A DNA stretch of 10,296 bases. It comes from Acidobacteriota bacterium (lineage in GTDB: Bacteria > Acidobacteriota > Terriglobia > UBA7540). A program made the translations under genes and the position numbers. Location: assembly GCA_021827255.1 (NCBI GenBank), contig JAKAWO010000086.1, positions 1 through 10,296 on the forward strand. The letters run 5' to 3'. Shown piece after piece: positions 7,023 through 10,296 of the stretch (positions within the stretch are counted from its first letter, which is position 1; each line of letters opens with the position of its first letter). The notes under the pieces are model-generated. The model ran no database searches and had not been told where the DNA came from. It was given only the letters and a program-made list of their open reading frames with translations.

Positions 7023-7051
7023 AGCCTAGACGAGGCTCAACGTGAAGTCAA
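7023..7051 (-). promoter_or_regulatory. Predicted promoter of the nifS-mnmA unit, with an inverted repeat over the -10 box
   Basis: Read on the - strand, TTGACT (7046-7051) is a five-of-six -35 match. A 17-nt spacer (7029-7045) separates it from TAGGCT (7023-7028), a weak three-of-six -10 match. Transcription would begin near 7016, giving a leader of about 20 nt before the nifS ATG. AGCCT (7023-7027) and AGGCT (7033-7037) form a 5-bp inverted repeat around a 5-nt centre that covers the -10 box and could be a small operator. The -10 weakness would fit an activated or repressed promoter, but that is inference. Confidence 0.45.
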
Positions 7052-7097
7052 ATCCTGAGCGCAAGCCGGTCGCGCGAAGCTGCACGTTCACAGCTCC

Positions 7098-7131
7098 GCG
7101 GCCCTTTGTGGGAGTGCCAGCCCAAAGCCGC
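7098..7131 (-). repeat. Hairpin-forming inverted repeat downstream of the CoA-binding gene
   Basis: GCGGC at 7098-7102 pairs with GCCGC at 7127-7131, and after a 2-nt bulge the inner bases CTTTG-type and CAAAG-type continue the stem. It lies 46-79 nt past the stop of the CoA-binding gene and upstream of the nifS promoter, so it could end that transcript. It lacks a T-run on the - strand, so it is not a classical rho-independent terminator. It may instead be a dispersed intergenic repeat. Confidence 0.35.
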
Positions 7132-7176
7132 AGATCTCAAGCGCGGAGGCGCTATCCGCTGCCGCTGCTCTCGAAA

Positions 7177-7662
7177 TCAAATTCCTTCGGTGACAAAGCG
7201 TTTGGCGTGTTCTTTCAAGATGCAGCGGTCCTCGATGACATCGAGGCCGGCGCGGCGGGCGCGGCGGGCGGCGGCTTCATGCTCGACACCTTCCTGCATC
7301 CAGACGACTTTGGCTCGCTGGCGGATGGCGCTTTCAACGATGGCGGGAACGAACTCGGAGCGGCGGAAAATGACGACCACCTCGAAAGGCTCGGGAACGG
7401 CTGCGAGCGATGGATAAGCTTTTTCTCCCAAGACCGATTCCTCGCGCGGGTTGACGGGAATGATGCGGTAGCCATGAGCCTTCATGTAAGCGGCGACGCC
7501 GTAGCTGGGGCGCATCGGCTTGGAAGATAAGCCGACGACGGCGAGCGTTTTGGAGCGCTCCAGGACTCCCGAAATGAGGTCCGGCGAGCCTCGCCGCCGA
7601 GCGTGCGATGCGCGAATCCGCGCGTGTCCCGACAAACCCGTGGACGCCATGTTATCCCCCAT
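7177..7662 (-). CDS. CoA-binding domain protein (YccU-like)
   Basis: A 161-residue, single Rossmann-type CoA-binding domain, like the N-terminal domain of succinyl-CoA synthetase alpha and the YccU family. Landmarks are LAVVGLSSKPMRPSYGVAAY (40-59, the nucleotide-binding loop), IIPVNPREESVLGEKAYPSL (67-86), VVWMQEGVEHEAA (119-131) and the closing motif DRCILKEH (145-152) with Cys147. The family binds CoA, but the physiological role is not known. Two ATG starts lie close together: 7662 (used here) and 7650, the latter preceded by GGGGGA at 7654-7659. Either adds about 30 Arg/Ala/Ser-rich residues before the domain, slightly long for the family and possibly partly spurious. It lies 131 nt after hisC and 180 nt before nifS, so an operon with either is not obvious. 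Confidence 0.88.
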   Translation of the reverse strand: MGDNMASTGLSGHARIRASHARRRGSPDLISGVLERSKTLAVVGLSSKPMRPSYGVAAYMKAHGYRIIPVNPREESVLGEKAYPSLAAVPEPFEVVVIFRRSEFVPAIVESAIRQRAKVVWMQEGVEHEAAARRARRAGLDVIEDRCILKEHAKRFVTEGI

Positions 7663-7714
7663 CCAGTCCCGGTTTTTCGCTTGCTACCGGCGCAACCCGC
7701 CGCCAGTTCGCAGC

Positions 7715-7732
7715 CACGGCATGATCGCCGTG
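7715..7732 (-). repeat. Perfect 6-bp hairpin in the hisC/CoA-binding gap
   Basis: CACGGC (7715-7720) and GCCGTG (7727-7732) form a perfect stem with a 6-nt loop in the 131-nt gap after hisC. It lies about 62 nt after the hisC stop on the transcribed strand. There is no T-run, so it is at best a rho-linked or 3'-end-stabilising stem. The rest of the gap (7663-7793) shows no other signal. Confidence 0.35.
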
Positions 7733-7793
7733 TCGTGGGGTCTTGGAGAAAAAGCCCGCGTCACAAAATCGGTGGCGTGGCTACCCCTCGACG

Positions 7794-8918
7794 CTATCTC
7801 GAGGTGGCGGCCGGCACAGCCATGATCCGTTTGAGCGCCTCCAGAAACCGCGCATTATCCGGCCTGACGCCTATGGTAACGCGAAGGCGGGTCGGAAAAC
7901 CATAGAGTTTCATGGGGCGCACGATGATGCCCTCGCGCAGCAGTCGGACGAAATCTTCCTCGCAATCGCGGCCGGTATCTATCAAAACGAAGTTCGCCGC
8001 CGAAGGCGTGTAGCGCACGCCGAGCAGGGCCAGCTCTTGGGTGACGAATTTCATTTCCTGGCGGTTGGATTCAACCGAGCGCGCGACGTGCTCGCGGTCG
8101 TCGAGGGCCGCGAGCGCTGCCGCCTGCGCCAGACGGCTGGCGTTGAAGGGCGAGCGCATGCGGTTGAGCGCCCCCATCAGCTCGGGATGGCCCAGGCCGT
8201 AGCCGATGCGCAATCCAGCGAGGCCGTGAACTTTGGAGAACGTTCGCAGCACCAGAACGTTCCGGCCCTGGCGAACATATTCGAGCGAGCGCGAGTAGTC
8301 CGGCCTGGGGACGTAATCATAATAGGCTTCATCCAGAACGACCAGCACGCGCGGCGGCACGGCGCTTAAAAAGCGATCCATCTCCTCGGCCGTTGCCAGG
8401 GTGCCCGTCGGGTTGTTGGGATTGCCGATATAAATCACTTTCGTGCGGGGCGTGATGGCGTGGGCGAGGGCGGCCAGGTCAAAGGTTTCATCGCGCAGAG
8501 GCGTTTGGACCAGATTCGCGCCCACTTCGTCAATCGCCAGACGGTAGATGTAAAAAGAGGACTCGGAGGTGATGCCTTCGTCGCCCGCAGTGAGAAACGT
8601 CCTGGCGACGAGTTCAATCAGGTCGGTCGAGCCGGCGCCCAAGATGATCTGGGCCATCTCGAGCTGATGAATTTCTGCCAGACGGCGGCGAAGGTAATAG
8701 CCGTTGCCGTCGGGATAAAGATGAATCTTGCTGAGGTGCTGGTGAAGCGCGGCGAGGGCTTTCGGCGACGGGCCGAGCGGATTCTCATTCGAAGCCAGCT
8801 TGATGGCGGTGCGGCCCAGCTCGCGCTCGACCTCTTCGATGGGTTTGCCGGGAGGGTAAGGGCGAATGCGCCCGACCCACGGCAGAAGCAGTTCGTTAAT
8901 GGAAAAACGCTCAGGCAC
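7794..8918 (-). CDS. hisC: Histidinol-phosphate aminotransferase (HisC-type)
   Basis: A PLP-dependent fold-type I aminotransferase (374 aa) that swaps an amino group between glutamate and imidazole-acetol phosphate in histidine synthesis. The sequence shows RPYPPGKP near the N-terminus (19-26), KLASNENPLGPSP (40-52), YPDGNGYYLR (68-77), GNPNNPTGT (165-173), DEAYYDY (196-202) and the PLP-lysine loop TFSKVHGLAGLRIGYG (226-241). The lysine there is Lys229, and Arg237 and the substrate-carboxylate Arg346 (RLRVTIG) are also present. The start is GTG (first base 8918); an in-frame TAA lies 7 codons upstream. No good Shine-Dalgarno is present. No other his gene is in view, and HisC paralogues also act on aromatic amino acids, so the substrate could differ. 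It follows the rluB-type gene on the same strand after 97 nt. Confidence 0.9.
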   Translation of the reverse strand: MPERFSINELLLPWVGRIRPYPPGKPIEEVERELGRTAIKLASNENPLGPSPKALAALHQHLSKIHLYPDGNGYYLRRRLAEIHQLEMAQIILGAGSTDLIELVARTFLTAGDEGITSESSFYIYRLAIDEVGANLVQTPLRDETFDLAALAHAITPRTKVIYIGNPNNPTGTLATAEEMDRFLSAVPPRVLVVLDEAYYDYVPRPDYSRSLEYVRQGRNVLVLRTFSKVHGLAGLRIGYGLGHPELMGALNRMRSPFNASRLAQAAALAALDDREHVARSVESNRQEMKFVTQELALLGVRYTPSAANFVLIDTGRDCEEDFVRLLREGIIVRPMKLYGFPTRLRVTIGVRPDNARFLEALKRIMAVPAATSR

Positions 8919-8923
8919 GGATT

Positions 8924-9027
8924 TAGAAATTATGAATTACGAATGCCAAGCCGTCCTAAAAGTATAACGACAGGAAAAAGCTCCACGACCATGGGAACGA
9001 GTGGTCGTTCGTAATTCAAAATTTATA
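8924..9027. repeat. 20-bp imperfect inverted repeat enclosing the rluB-hisC gap
   Basis: The arms are 8924-8943 and 9008-9027, complementary at 18 of 20 positions, with a perfect inner 10 bp (GAATTACGAA against TTCGTAATTC). The 64-nt centre holds a second small stem, GAACGA (8995-9000) with TCGTTC (9005-9010). The arms are AT-rich in a GC-rich genome. The right arm carries the TGA stop and the last three codons of the rluB-type gene; the left arm lies in the leader of hisC. It could be a miniature mobile element or a dispersed repeat, or an RNA stem in an rluB-hisC transcript. Confidence 0.6.
8961..8966 (-). promoter_or_regulatory. Possible -10 box for hisC
   Basis: TATACT on the - strand is a five-of-six match to the -10 consensus and lies 43 nt upstream of the hisC GTG, between the inverted-repeat arms. 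No acceptable -35 box is found at 15-18 nt spacing, so it would need an activator or be chance. Confidence 0.25.
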
Positions 9028-9750
9028 ATCGTCATCCGGTTTCCATCGTTTGAGCCGTTCGATTTCCTTTGGCGAAAGCACTCGAAACTGCCCCGCCGCA
9101 ATTCCCCGGTCGGTCAGGAAAGCGATCCGAACCCTTTTTAACTTTAACACCGGCTGCCCGATGCGCTCAAACATGCGGCGGACCTGATGGTTTCGCCCCT
9201 CGAGCAAAGTGATTTCAAACCAAGGCTTGCCGCGCTCGGCGAGTGGATGAATGCGGCATGGCAAGGTGCGACGGCCGTCCAGCACGATGCCCCGCTCGAG
9301 TTTGCCCAGGTCTTCCGGCGCCGGCTCACCCTTGAGCTTGACGTAGTAGGTCCGCGGGACGCGGGCAGCGCGCGTCATCAGGAAATTGGCCAGTTCGCCG
9401 TCGTTCGTGAGCAAGATCAGGCCCGTCGAATGATAATCCAGACGCCCCACCGGATAAACGCGCTCCTTCACGCCGCGCACCAGCGAAAGGACCGTGGGGC
9501 GATGCTGCGGGTCGCTGACGGTTGAAATGTAGCCGTCCGGTTTGTTGAGCAGAATCACCAGGCGGCCAGCGGCGCGGGGGAGAGGACGGCCATCCACGGA
9601 AATTTTGTCGCGCGCCGGATCGGCTTTTGACCCCAGCGCCGTGACGGCCCGACCGTTGACGGCGACTCGCCCTTCGAGAATCAGCTTCTCGGCTTTTCGC
9701 CGCGAAGTGACGCCCGCCTCAGCCATGATTTTTTGAAGGCGCTCGAGCAT
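9016..9750 (-). CDS. rluB: RluB/RsuA-family rRNA pseudouridine synthase
   Basis: Converts a specific rRNA uridine to pseudouridine. The 244-residue protein opens with an S4 RNA-binding domain (3-50; ERLQKIMAEAGVTSRRKAEKL, split over about 3-23, then GRVAVNG). The synthase domain follows, with LLNKPDGYIST (67-77) and the catalytic Asp105 in VGRLDYHSTGLILLTNDG. A late GRNHQVRRMFERIG carries the family's RNA-contact arginines. Length and order fit the RsuA/RluB/RluE/RluF group. RluB (23S, helix 80) is the likeliest member because scpB is next door, but sequence alone does not exclude the others. The ATG (first base 9750) retains the ERLQK start of the S4 domain, and an in-frame TGA just upstream forbids extension; no Shine-Dalgarno is seen. 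The 3' end lies inside an inverted repeat. Confidence 0.93.
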   Translation of the reverse strand: MLERLQKIMAEAGVTSRRKAEKLILEGRVAVNGRAVTALGSKADPARDKISVDGRPLPRAAGRLVILLNKPDGYISTVSDPQHRPTVLSLVRGVKERVYPVGRLDYHSTGLILLTNDGELANFLMTRAARVPRTYYVKLKGEPAPEDLGKLERGIVLDGRRTLPCRIHPLAERGKPWFEITLLEGRNHQVRRMFERIGQPVLKLKRVRIAFLTDRGIAAGQFRVLSPKEIERLKRWKPDDDYKF

Positions 9751-9875
9751 GGGTCAAGACACGACGCTAAACGATCAGAACGTGAACGCACCGCAGTCCC
9801 CCGCCTTCGAGGCCGGCGGTGTTTCTCCTACACCGTGGCCAGGAGGTCGAGAGAGCGGCGATCCGTGCCCCTCGC

Positions 9876-10296
9876 TCAATCTGAACGGGTCGGCTCGTCC
9901 GACGGCGCTTCTTCTTCGGTGCCGCCGAGCGCCTCAGCGTCAACGGAAGTTGTAGCGGCGGCCTCCGCGGGAACGGGCGGCTCGCCGGCCGTTTGCGCGG
10001 CCGCGACGCGGGATTCAGCGGCGAACAGTTCCGGTCCGAGCGCCTGTCGCGCCAGTTCTTCGAACTCTTTCAAGCTCGGCAATTCCCCAACGTCTTTGAG
10101 GCCGAAGTGAATCAGGAAATCACGCGAGGTGCGATAGAGGATCGGCCGGCCGACCACGTTTTTCCGTCCCGCCGTGACCACCAGCTTTTTTTCCATGAGC
10201 GTGTGGATGACGCCGCCCGAGTCCACGCCGCGAATTTCGTTGATTTCGGGAACCGTCACGGGCTGGCGATAGGCGATGACGGCCAGCGTCTCGAGC
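9876..10296 (-). CDS. scpB: Segregation and condensation protein B (ScpB), C-terminal part (5' end outside window)
   Basis: ScpB forms the kleisin-associated dimer of the SMC-ScpA-ScpB complex that compacts and segregates the chromosome. The frame is open to the window's right edge, so the N-terminal winged-helix domain is missing. Visible is the conserved second winged helix: LETLAVIAYRQPVTVPEINE, then IRGVDSGGVIHTLMEKKLV, then GRKNVVGRPILYRTSRDFLIHFGL and ELPSLKEFEEL. About 55 extra residues follow that are rich in Ala, Glu, Pro and Asp and end in an acidic, probably disordered tail. Acidic tails of this kind occur in some ScpB proteins. The rluB-type gene begins 125 nt downstream on the same strand, a neighbourhood seen in many bacteria, usually with scpA upstream. 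Confidence 0.94.
   Translation of the reverse strand, partial: LETLAVIAYRQPVTVPEINEIRGVDSGGVIHTLMEKKLVVTAGRKNVVGRPILYRTSRDFLIHFGLKDVGELPSLKEFEELARQALGPELFAAESRVAAAQTAGEPPVPAEAAATTSVDAEALGGTEEEAPSDEPTRSD

Noticed and set aside
9801..9819. CCGCC/GGCGG inverted repeat between scpB and the rluB-type gene
   Set aside because: The 5-bp stem has a 9-nt loop and no T-run; it is likely chance in GC-rich sequence.
9733..10110. + strand ORF antisense to rluB/scpB
   Set aside because: It is Ser/Arg/Ala-rich antisense sequence to conserved scpB codons, with no recognisable family or ribosome-binding site.

Overview
The window is a GC-rich bacterial chromosome segment with ordinary housekeeping gene content. 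Genes for SMC-complex segregation, tRNA thiolation and nucleotide excision repair sit beside a GH97-type glycosidase fragment and a YtxH/DUF948 pair. I infer an Acidobacteriota-like genome, but no rRNA or other phylogenetic marker is present, so this rests on gene content and style only. I see no insertion sequence, phage gene, CRISPR array, tRNA or rRNA.

Positions 1-4729 hold genes on the + strand: the 3' end of a GH97-like glycoside hydrolase (1-284), a zinc-ribbon/DUF2007 protein (334-756), uvrC (863-2674), then a 339-nt stretch without a confident gene that starts with an AT-rich, near-consensus sigma-70 promoter. After it come a YtxH-domain protein (3014-3310) and a DUF948-domain protein (3347-3859), which look like a two-gene envelope unit, and a DUF2064/TIGR04282-type glycosyltransferase-A-fold protein (3986-4729). 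The 3' end of that last gene runs 80 nt into the convergent mnmA.

Positions 4650-10296 hold genes on the - strand, transcribed right to left: scpB (5' end outside the window), an RluB/RsuA-family pseudouridine synthase, hisC, a small CoA-binding protein, a NifS/IscS-type cysteine desulfurase and mnmA. The cysteine desulfurase and MnmA are 22 nt apart behind one recognisable promoter. They form a sulfur relay: the desulfurase removes sulfur from cysteine and MnmA places it on U34 of tRNA. scpB next to an rluB-type gene is a common bacterial arrangement.

The stretches that genes do not explain are the low-GC promoter and leader at 2675-3013, a 20-bp imperfect inverted repeat around the rluB-hisC junction (8924-9027), hairpins in the hisC/CoA-binding and CoA-binding/nifS gaps, and the arginine-rich tail of the DUF2064 protein over mnmA. 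I found no convincing new multi-gene system. The best leads are the 2675-3013 leader and the inverted repeat.
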